A model generated the notes under the pieces. The model searched no databases and was not told the DNA's origin. It was given only the letters and a program-made list of their open reading frames with translations. A stretch of DNA of 64,000 nt, from assembly GCA_020721585.1 (NCBI GenBank), contig DYMK01000001.1, positions 186,001-250,000 on the forward strand. The letters are read 5' to 3'. Shown here one piece after another: positions 53,216 to 62,781 of this stretch. How positions within the stretch are numbered: the first letter of the stretch is position 1; each line of letters opens with the position of its first letter. Both the position numbers and the translations under genes were made by a program. This DNA is from Sulfuricurvum sp. (GTDB taxonomy: Bacteria > Campylobacterota > Campylobacteria > Campylobacterales > Sulfurimonadaceae).

Positions 53216-54661
53216 TTACGAGTGCGTGATGTAATGCACCCCGATTGATTCACTCCGATTGAGTGCTGATTGTACGATCTCTCTTGCACTCAGCAAGCGT
53301 AATTTTAATAATCTCCCTACTGAAGAATCCAACATATCATTAATTGCTTCAAGCGCTTTTTGGAGACCTGTGGGAGTTCGTTTGATGGAGACATAGTCCC
53401 ACATTACACGGCGGAGGCGATCTTTTTTCTCTTTATCTCCTAGCACTTCAAGGGATTCTTCTCCCACATCAAAGTGTTTTGTGCAAGGGTCATTGGCACT
53501 GTGGTTGATGGTCTGTGCGGCATATTTTCCAAAAACCAACCCCTCCAAGAGCGAATTACTTGCCAAGCGATTGGCTCCATGCACCCCAGTACACGCCGCT
53601 TCACCGATGACATACAACCCTTGGGTATGGGGAACACTCCCATCCAAATTGCTTTTAATCCCCCCAATAGCGTAATGAAAAGCAGGCGAGATAGGGACAC
53701 GTTGTTTAGGGAGCGTATAGCCTAAATCGCGCAGTGCGTTGTAAATATTAGGAAAACGTCCCCGAAAATAGTCTTGATCAAAATGTTCACACGACAAATA
53801 CACTTGGGAAGCGGTGCGCTGTTTATAATCAAAAATTGCCCGACTCACAATGTCACGTGGAGCCATTTCTCCCCGTTCATCGTACTCAAACAAAAAGCGA
53901 TACCCAGCATCATCCACAATCCATGCCCCCTCCCCGCGCAATGCTTCAGAGAGTAACTGTTTACGCGCACCGCTATTGGTCACAAAGACGGTGGGATGAA
54001 ACTGCATCATCTCCATATTTTCAAGGGTAATCCCCTTCTCAAGGCAAATTCCATGAAGATCGGCACTAATGGCGTGGGAGTTGGTATGGTATTCGTACAG
54101 CGATCCTACTCCGCCACTGGCGATAATGACATTGTTGGCGTAAATAAGTTTTCGTTTCCCCTCACTAAGTACCTCCACACCACAGCAACGGCTATCTTCC
54201 ATCAACAAATCAATGACCGTCGCGTTGCTCAACATCGGGTGGGGATTTTGTTGTAATAAAAAAAGATGGAGATAACGACCCGTTGCATCCCCCCCCGCGT
54301 GCAAAATACGGTTACACGAATGGGCAGCCTCTTTGGTATACAACAGATTCCCTGCTTCATCAGTATCGAAGCGAAATCCCCGATCAATGAGATCACGAAT
54401 CACCCCTTGGGAGGCTTCACTCATAAACTGCACCGCTTCACGGTCGCACAATCCCGCCCCTGCTTCAAGGGTATCGGCTACATGGAGAGGGATATCCGCG
54501 TCATTGTAAGCGGTGGTCACCCCCCCCTGCGCATAATAGGTATTGCACTCCCAGGGGTGTGACTTACTGATAATCAATACCTTCTTATCCCGCGAAAAAC
54601 CCATCCCCGCATATAAACCGGCAATCCCTGCGCCAATGATCACCGCATCATAACGCAACAT
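53216..54661 (-). CDS. nadB: L-aspartate oxidase
   Basis: A 481-residue flavoprotein. YDAVIIGAGIAGLYAGM is the FAD-binding motif. TYYAQGGVTTAY is the NadB signature. FHPTVF, EALRGEGAWIVDDAG, RDIVSRAIF and YAIGGIKSNLDGSV are later FAD/substrate motifs. It oxidises aspartate to iminoaspartate in NAD synthesis. The frame extends to 54724, but the ATG at 54659-54661 with GAGGAAAA before it gives the family's N-terminus. nadA is not nearby. Its start overlaps a small lipoprotein gene by 14 bp. Confidence 0.95.
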   Translation of the reverse strand: MLRYDAVIIGAGIAGLYAGMGFSRDKKVLIISKSHPWECNTYYAQGGVTTAYNDADIPLHVADTLEAGAGLCDREAVQFMSEASQGVIRDLIDRGFRFDTDEAGNLLYTKEAAHSCNRILHAGGDATGRYLHLFLLQQNPHPMLSNATVIDLLMEDSRCCGVEVLSEGKRKLIYANNVIIASGGVGSLYEYHTNSHAISADLHGICLEKGITLENMEMMQFHPTVFVTNSGARKQLLSEALRGEGAWIVDDAGYRFLFEYDERGEMAPRDIVSRAIFDYKQRTASQVYLSCEHFDQDYFRGRFPNIYNALRDLGYTLPKQRVPISPAFHYAIGGIKSNLDGSVPHTQGLYVIGEAACTGVHGANRLASNSLLEGLVFGKYAAQTINHSANDPCTKHFDVGEESLEVLGDKEKKDRLRRVMWDYVSIKRTPTGLQKALEAINDMLDSSVGRLLKLRLLSAREIVQSALNRSESIGVHYITHS

Positions 54662-54758
54662 TTTTTTCCTCAGCTGATGGTTTTTCATAATACGGAGGAG
54701 CTTTATGCCCGCATCCAGTGACACTAAGTATGATTAACAAAAAAAGGACTGTTTTCAT
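54648..54758 (-). CDS. LptM/YifL-like small lipoprotein
   Basis: A 36-residue reading frame too short for usual gene calling. ATG at 54756-54758 has AGGAAT upstream and the stop TGA is at 54648-54650. A hydrophobic signal (residues 3-13) ends in the lipobox VTGC with Cys16. It continues GHKAPPYYEKP, very close to the GCGxKGPLYxP pattern of LptM (YifL) lipoproteins, which in E. coli assist maturation of the LPS translocon LptD. The 3' end overlaps the nadB start by 14 bp, so it is likely translationally coupled. Family length is usually 50-70 residues, so this is a short member. Membership is inferred from the motif alone. Confidence 0.7.
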   Translation of the reverse strand: MKTVLFLLIILSVTGCGHKAPPYYEKPSAEEKNVAL

Positions 54759-54794
54759 TTTATTCCTACAACACTAAAAGAGATAGGGGGATGG

Positions 54795-54800
54795 TATAAT
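54795..54800 (+). promoter_or_regulatory. -10 box of uvrC
   Basis: A perfect TATAAT 33 bp before the chosen uvrC ATG and divergent from the lipoprotein/nadB genes. No clear -35. Confidence 0.5.
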
Positions 54801-54832
54801 AGCTACTATAAATACTTGATTAAGTGGTTTTG

Positions 54833-56638
54833 ATGATTGAAATGATCCGTTCTCTCCCTCACAGTGCGGGAATTTATCAATATTTGGATGCCAAAGGGCG
54901 CATTCTCTATATCGGAAAAGCAAAAGACCTCTCCAAACGGGTTAAGAGTTATTTTACCCTAACCCCCAGTCTCTCCCCTAAAGTGACCCTATCATTACGT
55001 ATCCAAAAAATGCTCTCGGAAACCGTTTCACTGCACTATATTGTCGTGGACAATGAACATGATGCGTTGATTCTCGAAAATTCGCTGATTAAACAATTAG
55101 CCCCAAAATACAATATTTTATTACGCGATGACAAAACCTATCCCTATATTTTTATCGATCTTAACGACCCTTATCCCAGATTTGACATTACCCGAAAAGT
55201 AATTTCAGGGAAAAATATTCACTATTTTGGTCCTTTTTCTACCGGTGCGCGCGACATTCTCGACTCACTTTATGAGCTTCTCCCTTTGGTTCAAAAAAAA
55301 AGTTGCCTCAAAGGGAAAAAAGTGTGCCTTTTTTACCAAATGAACCAGTGCTTGGGACCGTGTGAATTTTCGGTTGATCCAAGCTATTATCGGACGTTTG
55401 TGGATACTGCCATTACGTGGATCCACACTAAAAAGTTACTTTTATCCCAACTCACCGAAAAAATGGAGTGGTATTCCCAGGCGTTGCGTTTTGAAGAGGC
55501 GATGGGGCTACGCGATCGGTGTGAACGGATTGAAAAAAGTGTCCTCAACTCTACGATTGATTTGGCACGCAATGTCCATTACGATGTATTTGCCATTGCT
55601 ACCACCGATGATCGCGGATGTATTGTACGGCTCTTTATCCGCAATGGCAAAATTGCTTCCAGCTCCCACGATTTTTTCACCGCACCTGAGGATTTTTCGT
55701 TGGATGAGGCGTATGAACGAACCTTGGTAAACTACTATGGCACCACCAAACCTCCCATTATCGCCCCCATTTTAACGGCACACTCTTTTGAAGAGCAACC
55801 GTGGATCAACACCCATCTAAGTCTCCTGTTTGAAAAAAAAGTGTTGATCGAAACACCCAAACAGGGGATAAAAAAGCAATTAGTCACCCTAGCCATGACC
55901 AATGCGTATACGTTGCTCAAAACCAAAAAACCGCTTAATGACCCCCTCTTGCATTCGCTTCAAGCCCTGTTTACGTTGGAAGTAATCCCCCGCCGTATCG
56001 AAGTGTTTGACAACTCTCATTTAGGAGGAGTTGCCCCTGTTGGAGCCATGATTGTGTATAACGATGATAGCTTGGAGAAAAAATCGTATCGTACCTATCA
56101 TCTGCATCACAAAGATGAATACGGTCAAATGAGAGAGATGCTTAAGCGTCGTATTGACGATTTTAGTACCAATCCGCCCCCTGATTTATGGATACTTGAT
56201 GGCGGAGCGACCTTACGGTCACTGGCATTGGAATTACTCCATTCTTCGGGAACAACTTTTGATGTTATCGCTATTAGCAAAGAAAAACTCAATGCTATTT
56301 CACACCGCGCCAAAGGTTCAGCACGTGATGTTTTACATGGAGCTTCCCAAACGTTTCGACTTGAACCCTACGACAAACGGCTCCAATTGATCCAAATGCT
56401 ACGCGATGAAGCCCACCGAAGTGCCATTACCTTTCATCAAAAAACCAAACTCAAACACGATCAACTCTCCCAATTTCTCTCCAAAAATGGATTAACCCTC
56501 CCTAAAATTAAGAAGTTATTGGACTATTACGGAACCTTTAGTGAGCTACAAAAAGGGAGCTTTGAAACACTTAGTGAACTGGTTGGGACAAAAGATGCCA
56601 AAATCATCCAAAATCTTTCTCAACACAAGACAACCTAA
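54833..56638 (+). CDS. uvrC: UvrABC system protein C
   Basis: About 601 residues. The N-terminal GIY-YIG domain (AGIYQYLDAKGRILYIGKAKDLSKR) makes the 3' incision. A Cys-containing segment GKKVCLFYQMNQCLGPCE follows. The UVR helix (RFEEAMGLRDRCERIEK) binds UvrB. The RNase H-like domain (EVFDNSHLGG, LWILDGGATL) makes the 5' incision, and a helix-hairpin-helix tail ends it. It performs nucleotide excision repair. GTG at 54824 and ATG at 54842 are alternative starts; none has a strong ribosome site. Confidence 0.95.
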   Translation: MIEMIRSLPHSAGIYQYLDAKGRILYIGKAKDLSKRVKSYFTLTPSLSPKVTLSLRIQKMLSETVSLHYIVVDNEHDALILENSLIKQLAPKYNILLRDDKTYPYIFIDLNDPYPRFDITRKVISGKNIHYFGPFSTGARDILDSLYELLPLVQKKSCLKGKKVCLFYQMNQCLGPCEFSVDPSYYRTFVDTAITWIHTKKLLLSQLTEKMEWYSQALRFEEAMGLRDRCERIEKSVLNSTIDLARNVHYDVFAIATTDDRGCIVRLFIRNGKIASSSHDFFTAPEDFSLDEAYERTLVNYYGTTKPPIIAPILTAHSFEEQPWINTHLSLLFEKKVLIETPKQGIKKQLVTLAMTNAYTLLKTKKPLNDPLLHSLQALFTLEVIPRRIEVFDNSHLGGVAPVGAMIVYNDDSLEKKSYRTYHLHHKDEYGQMREMLKRRIDDFSTNPPPDLWILDGGATLRSLALELLHSSGTTFDVIAISKEKLNAISHRAKGSARDVLHGASQTFRLEPYDKRLQLIQMLRDEAHRSAITFHQKTKLKHDQLSQFLSKNGLTLPKIKKLLDYYGTFSELQKGSFETLSELVGTKDAKIIQNLSQHKTT

Positions 56639-56718
56639 GAATGTTTTTACCTTGTTTATGTCATATTCTCTGAATTGTAAATTTATTTTAGTATTTTTTT
56701 CACCCAAGGAGTTGCAGT

Positions 56719-57132
56719 ATGCAAAAACCCGTTCCAGTAGATGAGGAGTTTTCTTTTGAAGGACGTGCCATCGTCAGCGAAACGGATGTGGAGGGAGTCA
56801 TTACCTTTGTTAATCGAAAATTTTGTGAAATTTCTGGTTATACCGCCCAAGAACTTTTAGGACAGCCCCATAATATTCTTCGTCACCCCGATATGCCTAA
56901 AACTATTTTTGCAGAGATGTGGAAAACACTTCACGCAGGGATAACAGCCCACATTGTGATCAAAAATTTGCGTAAAGATGGAAAGTTTTTTTGGGTGGAC
57001 ACTCAAATCTCCCCTGTTTATAATGATGATAGTATGCTAGTGGGATATATAGCCGCTCGTAAACCTGTAGCGACAAGTGACATCCAAGAAAAAGCAGATG
57101 CCTACAAAAAATTGATTGATCAAGAAAGCTAA
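56719..57132 (+). CDS. Single PAS-domain protein (Aer-like)
   Basis: A 137-residue protein made almost wholly of one PAS domain: GVITFVNRKFCEISGYTAQELLGQPHNILRHPDMPKTIFAEMWKTL is the Aer-type PAS signature, then KNLRKDGKFFWVDTQISPVYND. No output domain is fused. PAS proteins of this type bind FAD or haem and signal redox or oxygen. It begins the plus-strand phosphorelay cluster, 9 bp before the Hpt gene, so it may feed signals to the hybrid kinase. Shine-Dalgarno AAGGAG is visible. Confidence 0.85.
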   Translation: MQKPVPVDEEFSFEGRAIVSETDVEGVITFVNRKFCEISGYTAQELLGQPHNILRHPDMPKTIFAEMWKTLHAGITAHIVIKNLRKDGKFFWVDTQISPVYNDDSMLVGYIAARKPVATSDIQEKADAYKKLIDQES

Positions 57133-57141
57133 GGGGGGAAA

Positions 57142-58659
57142 GTGCTATTATATAACCACAAACAAGAGTTTATTGGCATTAATGATGAGGGATTACGGAT
57201 ACTTAATTACTCTTCACTTGATGAACTTTTAAGTGTTTGTAGTGATGTTGCTGATCTGTTCTCTGATGAACCGGGGTATATCCATAATTTTAAAAATTTT
57301 GGCTGGATTAATTTTCTTCTCCATGCTGATTCGGATGCCTCTAATGCCATAGTCAATGGCAATGGTCGTACTTTTAGTTGCAAACTTACGGTTAATAAAA
57401 TATATCTTCGAGAAAATCCTTCCCAAAATGGATTTACCGTTGAAATGTCACAGATACGAACTTTAAGTGGTACAGAGTTTAGAACACGAGTAGTTGCAAC
57501 AGAGAGCGTTAGTGTCCAGCATCATCCATCCTATCTTACTCCTGAGTCGCATAGTAGTGTGGCTTCTCATCCTATCCCGCATCAAGTTACTCCGTCCATA
57601 CCTGTCGCGGATACTCCCAATACTACCCTTCACCCTACTACTCAACCATTTAAGGAGCATTTTCAGGTACCAGATACGCCAGAAGATATTTATCCTTCCC
57701 CATTTCACAACAATCCGGATGTATCGCCATCCATCATCGAATCACCTGCTGTAGTGACACCAACAGTGGTAACTCGTCGTGTCTCTCGTTACACTCCTGA
57801 AGAGAAAGAGTATCTTTCCCACCATAAAGTTGATAAAGCATATATTTTTGATCCCCATGTGGCTGCGGGAGAGTTGGGATTACCCGTTGATTTGATCGAA
57901 GAATTTATCGGTGATTTTATTCAACAATCTTTTGAATTTAAAGAGGGACTTTTTGAATCGGTCAGTAAAGCTGATTTTAACAACCTCCATATTTTGTCTC
58001 ATAAACTTAAGGGGGTAGCTGCAAATCTTCGTATTGAAGATGCATTAGAGGTGTTAACAATTATTAATACCTCGATGGAACTCACAGAAGTTGAGGCAAA
58101 TTTAAAATATTATTACGAAGTTATCGCCAAACTCTCAGGGGAACCATTACCTGAAGAGATAGAAGAAGAAGTAATGGTCGTTCCTACCCAAAAATCGGTG
58201 ATACAACAAGAAACTTTATTGGTTCCAACTAAAGAGACGGTTGATCTTTATCAGTTCGCTCCAAGAGATTATCAGGAAGTAGCTTTATCACCACAAGCAA
58301 CGGAAGATATCTATCAAAAAGAGTTTTTTGATATGAATGCTGGTACAATTGATGCGCCAGTATTGCACTACAATTCTAAACAGGCATCAGAGGAATTAGG
58401 AATGGAAGAGAGTTTCTTTAATGAACTGCTTTTAGACTATAAAAATGATGCCCGTGTAATTAGTAACGAGATTGCTCAAGCTATTATGGCTTTTGACTCC
58501 ACCATTTGGAAAAGAAGCGCAGGTAAACTTCATGGAATTAGTGAAAATCTCCGATTGATTGAAATCTCTGAAGAACTCGTACGCTTATCCCAAACCAATG
58601 ACGCACAAGAAGCTAAAAGAGCCTCATCACGGCTTAATAGATATCTTGATCAACTTTAA
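57142..58659 (+). CDS. Hpt-domain phosphotransfer protein with PAS-like N-terminus
   Basis: A 505-residue protein starting with GTG (AAGGGGGG just before). Residues 1-120 look like a degenerate PAS fold (NHKQEFIGINDEGLRIL). A Pro/Ser/Thr-rich linker of about 90 residues follows. The first Hpt domain (about 240-330) has ILSHKLKGVAANLRI with the phosphoaccepting His287. A second, similar domain at about 410-505 reads AGKLHGISENLRL, where the His position is Gly461. The first Hpt can relay phosphate between the hybrid kinase's receiver and a response regulator; the second probably cannot. Confidence 0.85.
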   Translation: MLLYNHKQEFIGINDEGLRILNYSSLDELLSVCSDVADLFSDEPGYIHNFKNFGWINFLLHADSDASNAIVNGNGRTFSCKLTVNKIYLRENPSQNGFTVEMSQIRTLSGTEFRTRVVATESVSVQHHPSYLTPESHSSVASHPIPHQVTPSIPVADTPNTTLHPTTQPFKEHFQVPDTPEDIYPSPFHNNPDVSPSIIESPAVVTPTVVTRRVSRYTPEEKEYLSHHKVDKAYIFDPHVAAGELGLPVDLIEEFIGDFIQQSFEFKEGLFESVSKADFNNLHILSHKLKGVAANLRIEDALEVLTIINTSMELTEVEANLKYYYEVIAKLSGEPLPEEIEEEVMVVPTQKSVIQQETLLVPTKETVDLYQFAPRDYQEVALSPQATEDIYQKEFFDMNAGTIDAPVLHYNSKQASEELGMEESFFNELLLDYKNDARVISNEIAQAIMAFDSTIWKRSAGKLHGISENLRLIEISEELVRLSQTNDAQEAKRASSRLNRYLDQL

Positions 58660-58671
58660 CGAGGAATACCT

Positions 58672-61600
58672 ATGCATTTAAAACTTAAAAATCGGCTTCG
58701 ACTTATCAGTCTCTTCCCTATTCTGATTCTTTTTTCGATCGCCAGTTACTACGTGTATACATCGTATTTGAACTTTCAATCAGCATCTGTCCTTCAAGCA
58801 CAACTTGAAGAGAACAAAGAGCTCAATGATTTGATCAATAATATTTCTCGTGAACGCGGAATGACGGTTATGTACCTAGGTAATGGGTCAGAGATAACAT
58901 TTGCATCACTTAAAGCTCAGCGGGTTATCGTTGATCAAAAGATCAAAGCATTTAATACACGCTATAACTTTGGAAAAACCAAAAAAATATTGGCCGATTT
59001 CCAAAGAGAGCGTGCGCGAGCAAAACCAATTGTTAATAATCGAACTGTTGAATTTAACGACGTTTTTGAGGATGTTTATGGCAAATCGCAAGGGGATCTA
59101 ATCGCTGAGATGAGTGCCCTTGATGCGCTTCAAAACAACATTCAAATTTCTGCTTTGGCAAGTAGTTATCTCTCGTTGGTTCGTGCGAATGAAAATACCA
59201 GTGCAGAAAGAGATTACATTACCTATCTTCTTTCTCGTGGAACAACCATTGATGAAAGTGAAAGTGCTAAATGGCTTGAGTACATTGCTAAAGCAGATGC
59301 GTTGCATTTTGACTCAATTTTTGATAAAGAACTTAAAACTTCTCTTACAACTTCCCTTTTCAGTGAAGATAATACCGATCTTTTCACCGATATTTCGTCT
59401 GATCGTAGTAGTATTTTGCATACAGCACCTGGTGCTGCGTTTGAGACCAAATCTTCTATTTGGTTTGCTGAGTTATCAGAAAAAGTCAATGCTATTAATG
59501 CAACTGAAAAGCTTTTAGTCCAAAAAATGGATATACGCTCAGCTGGCGTTAAAACACAAGCATTAGAGCTACTTGTCGTAGCAATTGTCATCTGGATTGT
59601 CACTATCTTGACAGGGATCTTTGGTGTTTTACTCTCTAATGAAATTGAGAAAAATATTAAAAACCTTGAATCTGTTCTACAACGTGTTGCAGAACACACC
59701 CAAAATGATGAAGCAGAAACGCTCAGTCTCTCTATTGATCTTGACACAGTTGAAGGAACCAAGCAAGCCTACTCCCTTCTTGAACATATTATTCAAGAAG
59801 CAGTCGATGATAAGCAATTCGCACAAGAGGCTAATAAAGCTAAGTCCATGTTCTTGGCCAATATGTCTCATGAGATTCGTACTCCGCTTAATGGTATCGT
59901 TGGGTTTACAGCGCTTCTTAAAGATACCGAGTTGCACGATGAACAACGTGAGTTTATTGATATTATCGAAAAAAGTTCTGAGAATCTTCTTGAAATTATT
60001 AATAATATTCTTGACCTTTCTAAAATTGAGAGCAATAAAATCGAGATTGAAGACATTGCATTCAATCCTATGGATGAATTTGAAAGTGCCGTTGAAGTGT
60101 ATGCTGTTCGTGCTTCTGAAAAGCATATCGACCTTGGATGTTTTATCGATCCTAGTCTTGAGCGACCGCTTAAAGGAGATCCGATTAAAATCAAAGAGGT
60201 TATTATTAACCTTTTAAGTAATGCAGTCAAATTTACTAACAGCAATGGTAGCATCGACATTGATATTCGTCGTATTGAAAGTGATGAACCTCACCGCGCA
60301 CAAATCCGCTTTCAAGTAAAAGACAGCGGTATTGGTATCAGTAACGAACAAAAAGCTCGTATTTTTGAAGCTTTTGGGCAAGCAGATACCTCAATTACTC
60401 GTAAGTATGGGGGAACAGGATTAGGATTAACTATCTCAAGTCGCTATACTGAATTGATGGGAGGAAAACTTGATCTTACAAGTGAACCAGGCAGTGGTAC
60501 TACTTTCTTCTTTACCCTCTCTTTTGATGAAATTGAGACTTTAAATGAACCAGTAAAAGGTTCTTTTTCTAATATTAATGCGGTAATTCTTGAGAGCAAA
60601 ACCAAGAAAAAATTACAAAGCACTTATCTCAAAGAGTATCTTGACTATTTAGGTGTTAGTTACACTACTTTTACCGAGTTAGAGGAGTTACGCAATCTTG
60701 AGCGTCAGGTGAACTATAATCTCCTTTTTGTCGATAACGATTATGTCAATGATAGTGAACTCATTGCTTATTCTTCTGCCAATGAACAAACAGTTTTGAT
60801 CACCAAATCGTACTATATGAAAAAAATTGATTCCATGAAATTGGATCTATTCAAAGTACTTTATGAACCACTTAACAGTGGGAAAATTCGCACTATTCTT
60901 GAGTTATATGATGCAGAAGCATTTAATACCCGTAAACAAAAAACAACTCGTCGCAAAAAATTTGATGCAACTAATTCTCGTTTTGTTGCCAATGTACTCG
61001 TCGCAGAAGATAATATCATTAATCAAAAACTGATTAAGCGCACTTTAGAAGATTTAGGACTTACTATCACGGTTGCAAACAATGGGCTCGAAGCGTTTGA
61101 GAAACGTAAAAATGGGAATTTTGATCTTATCTTTATGGATATTCAAATGCCCATTTTGGATGGAATGGAAGCAACACAAGAGATTATTGATTTTGAAGTA
61201 GATACCAATCAACATCATGTTCCCATTATTGCACTAACAGCTAATGCACTTAAAGGGGATCGTGAACGCTTTTTGGCAGTAGGAATGGATGAATATACCA
61301 CTAAGCCATTGGTGCGTAGTGATATTATCTCTTTGTTAAATAACTTTCTGTCTCACAAAATTGTGGATTTAAATGTGATTCCAAAATCATCTGGCAAACC
61401 CATTGAGGAAGAAAAACCAGCGGTTGTACAAGAAAAACCAGTGGTTATAGAAGCACCTCAGATGACAGCGCCTACTCGTGAATATGCAGCTCCACAAGTG
61501 CAAGCAACTACCGTTTCTCATAATTCAACAGAGATTGTTGATGTTTTACTCGCCAAGCAAAATACCCTTGAGCGAAAACTTTTTGGTCGAATTTTAGATG

Positions 61601-61881
61601 ATTTGGGATATAGTTATGTGACCGTTGATAATACCAATGATTTTTATGCCAACATAGAGCATAAAAAATATAAAGTGGCATTATTTGATAAGATCTTATC
61701 AGGGCTTGATTTAAAGGAGCTCTCTGCTATAATCCACAAAAATGAAAGTGAGATTTCATTGGTTATGTTGGTTGATCCATTAGCAGAAACCGATCCCAGT
61801 GATGAGCTATACGTTCACGAAATGGTTAAGAATATCGTAAATAAAGATGTATTACGTCTTGTGTTTGAAAAATTTATTTAA
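58672..61881 (+). CDS. Hybrid sensor histidine kinase with NIT-type sensor and several receivers
   Basis: A 1069-residue membrane kinase. A helix at residues 9-27 is followed by a periplasmic helical sensor with [16 protein letters not shown], the nitrate/nitrite-sensing (NIT) pattern. A second helix lies near 300-325, then a HAMP-like segment. The HisKA box [15 protein letters not shown] has His400, followed by the ATPase ([31 protein letters not shown]). A degenerate receiver (about 620-750) precedes a full receiver ([10 protein letters not shown], Asp823 in FMDIQMP, Lys in TTKPL). A C-terminal receiver-like domain has Asp1006 in LFDKILSG. The nitrate link is family inference only. Confidence 0.92.
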   Translation: MHLKLKNRLRLISLFPILILFSIASYYVYTSYLNFQSASVLQAQLEENKELNDLINNISRERGMTVMYLGNGSEITFASLKAQRVIVDQKIKAFNTRYNFGKTKKILADFQRERARAKPIVNNRTVEFNDVFEDVYGKSQGDLIAEMSALDALQNNIQISALASSYLSLVRANENTSAERDYITYLLSRGTTIDESESAKWLEYIAKADALHFDSIFDKELKTSLTTSLFSEDNTDLFTDISSDRSSILHTAPGAAFETKSSIWFAELSEKVNAINATEKLLVQKMDIRSAGVKTQALELLVVAIVIWIVTILTGIFGVLLSNEIEKNIKNLESVLQRVAEHTQNDEAETLSLSIDLDTVEGTKQAYSLLEHIIQEAVDDKQFAQEANKAKSMFLANMSHEIRTPLNGIVGFTALLKDTELHDEQREFIDIIEKSSENLLEIINNILDLSKIESNKIEIEDIAFNPMDEFESAVEVYAVRASEKHIDLGCFIDPSLERPLKGDPIKIKEVIINLLSNAVKFTNSNGSIDIDIRRIESDEPHRAQIRFQVKDSGIGISNEQKARIFEAFGQADTSITRKYGGTGLGLTISSRYTELMGGKLDLTSEPGSGTTFFFTLSFDEIETLNEPVKGSFSNINAVILESKTKKKLQSTYLKEYLDYLGVSYTTFTELEELRNLERQVNYNLLFVDNDYVNDSELIAYSSANEQTVLITKSYYMKKIDSMKLDLFKVLYEPLNSGKIRTILELYDAEAFNTRKQKTTRRKKFDATNSRFVANVLVAEDNIINQKLIKRTLEDLGLTITVANNGLEAFEKRKNGNFDLIFMDIQMPILDGMEATQEIIDFEVDTNQHHVPIIALTANALKGDRERFLAVGMDEYTTKPLVRSDIISLLNNFLSHKIVDLNVIPKSSGKPIEEEKPAVVQEKPVVIEAPQMTAPTREYAAPQVQATTVSHNSTEIVDVLLAKQNTLERKLFGRILDDLGYSYVTVDNTNDFYANIEHKKYKVALFDKILSGLDLKELSAIIHKNESEISLVMLVDPLAETDPSDELYVHEMVKNIVNKDVLRLVFEKFI

Positions 61882-61896
61882 AGCAGGAACCCGTTG

Positions 61897-62274
61897 ATGG
61901 ATGATAAAAAACTTACAATTCTTTCAGTTGATGATGACTTAATTAACTTAAAGCTATTAAAATCAATGCTTATGAAAGCACCTAATGTTGGTGCTGTCAT
62001 TGAAGCCAAAAATGGGGCTGATGCTATAGGTATTTTAAAGTCACGTGATGATATTGATATTATCTTGTTAGATATTATTATGCCTGTTATGGGGGGAATT
62101 GAGATGCTTAAGGTTATCCGTGCAGATGATTCTTTACGTCAACTTCCTGTTATTGTTCTTACCACTGATGAAACAAAGAAAAGTGAAGCTTTAGATTGTG
62201 GCGCTAATGGTTTTTTGATGAAACCTATCCGAGAGAGAGATGTTATCTCTAAAATCGAACAACTAACCATTTAA
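61897..62274 (+). CDS. CheY-like single-domain response regulator
   Basis: About 125 residues, a lone receiver domain: SVDDDLINLKLLKSML (acidic pocket), LLDIIMPVMGG (phosphoacceptor Asp), VLTTDE and GFLMKPI (Thr/Lys switch residues). No output domain. It probably ends the phosphorelay that runs from the hybrid kinase through the Hpt protein. A TTG one codon upstream (61894) is possible. The gene lies 15 bp after the kinase and is followed by a terminator. Confidence 0.9.
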   Translation: MDDKKLTILSVDDDLINLKLLKSMLMKAPNVGAVIEAKNGADAIGILKSRDDIDIILLDIIMPVMGGIEMLKVIRADDSLRQLPVIVLTTDETKKSEALDCGANGFLMKPIRERDVISKIEQLTI

Positions 62275-62275
62275 G

Positions 62276-62301
62276 AAAAAGCCCTTCTTAGTGGGCTTTT
62301 T
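62276..62301 (+). terminator. Terminator of the phosphorelay operon
   Basis: AAAAAGCCC-TTCTTAGT-GGGCTTTTT forms a 9-bp stem ending in a T run directly after the stop codon. The A/T arms make it work in both directions, also serving the convergent pilin-like genes. Confidence 0.85.
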
Positions 62302-62340
62302 CTTTGTATCCTTATGTATTCCTTTTTATCAAATCCCTTC

Positions 62341-62781
62341 TTATAGTTTTTGCCACGATCGTTTATGAACGCGAATTCGCTCAGTGTTCAAGTTGTGATC
62401 GCTCACGGTCACATCAATTAATACACGTGTGTTACTCCCAGTATTACTCGCTAAAGTATGCGTAGCAGTGCAAGATGCAGGTTTGGCACCGATAAAAGAA
62501 TAGCTTAGTGATGCATTAATGTCATAAGCAGCATTCCCACTAGCATCCTTTACGGTAATATTAAGATTTTCAAGGCACGTTGCCCCTTGTGCCCGCATAA
62601 CAGCAAATTCAGTGGCACTATCGGCTAATAACTCTGCTTGTGCTTTTAGGTAATTGTCCCCCATCGATTTACTTCCAACTGAGGTATTACTTAGCAATAA
62701 AACTCCCCCTAAAGATACCAATACCATCACAAAGATGGCTAATATCATAGCAAATCCAGCTCGTTGATTAATATCGGACAC
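62341..62781 (-). CDS. PilX-like membrane protein of a pseudopilin operon
   Basis: About 146 residues from GTG at 62779-62781 (MSDINQRAGFAMILAIFVMVLVSLGGVLLLSNTS), with AGGAG upstream; an ATG further up at 62808 lies inside the neighbour. RAGFAMILAIFVMVLVSL resembles the hydrophobic start of PilX/pseudopilin-like proteins, although the Glu5 of true prepilins is missing. Two cysteines near residues 68 and 103 may form a disulphide. It overlaps the preceding gene by 14 bp. Confidence 0.68.
   Translation of the reverse strand: MSDINQRAGFAMILAIFVMVLVSLGGVLLLSNTSVGSKSMGDNYLKAQAELLADSATEFAVMRAQGATCLENLNITVKDASGNAAYDINASLSYSFIGAKPASCTATHTLASNTGSNTRVLIDVTVSDHNLNTERIRVHKRSWQKL

Noticed and set aside
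54662-54724. N-terminal extension of nadB
   Set aside because: The extra 21 residues overlap the lipoprotein gene and precede a good ribosome site and the normal NadB start.
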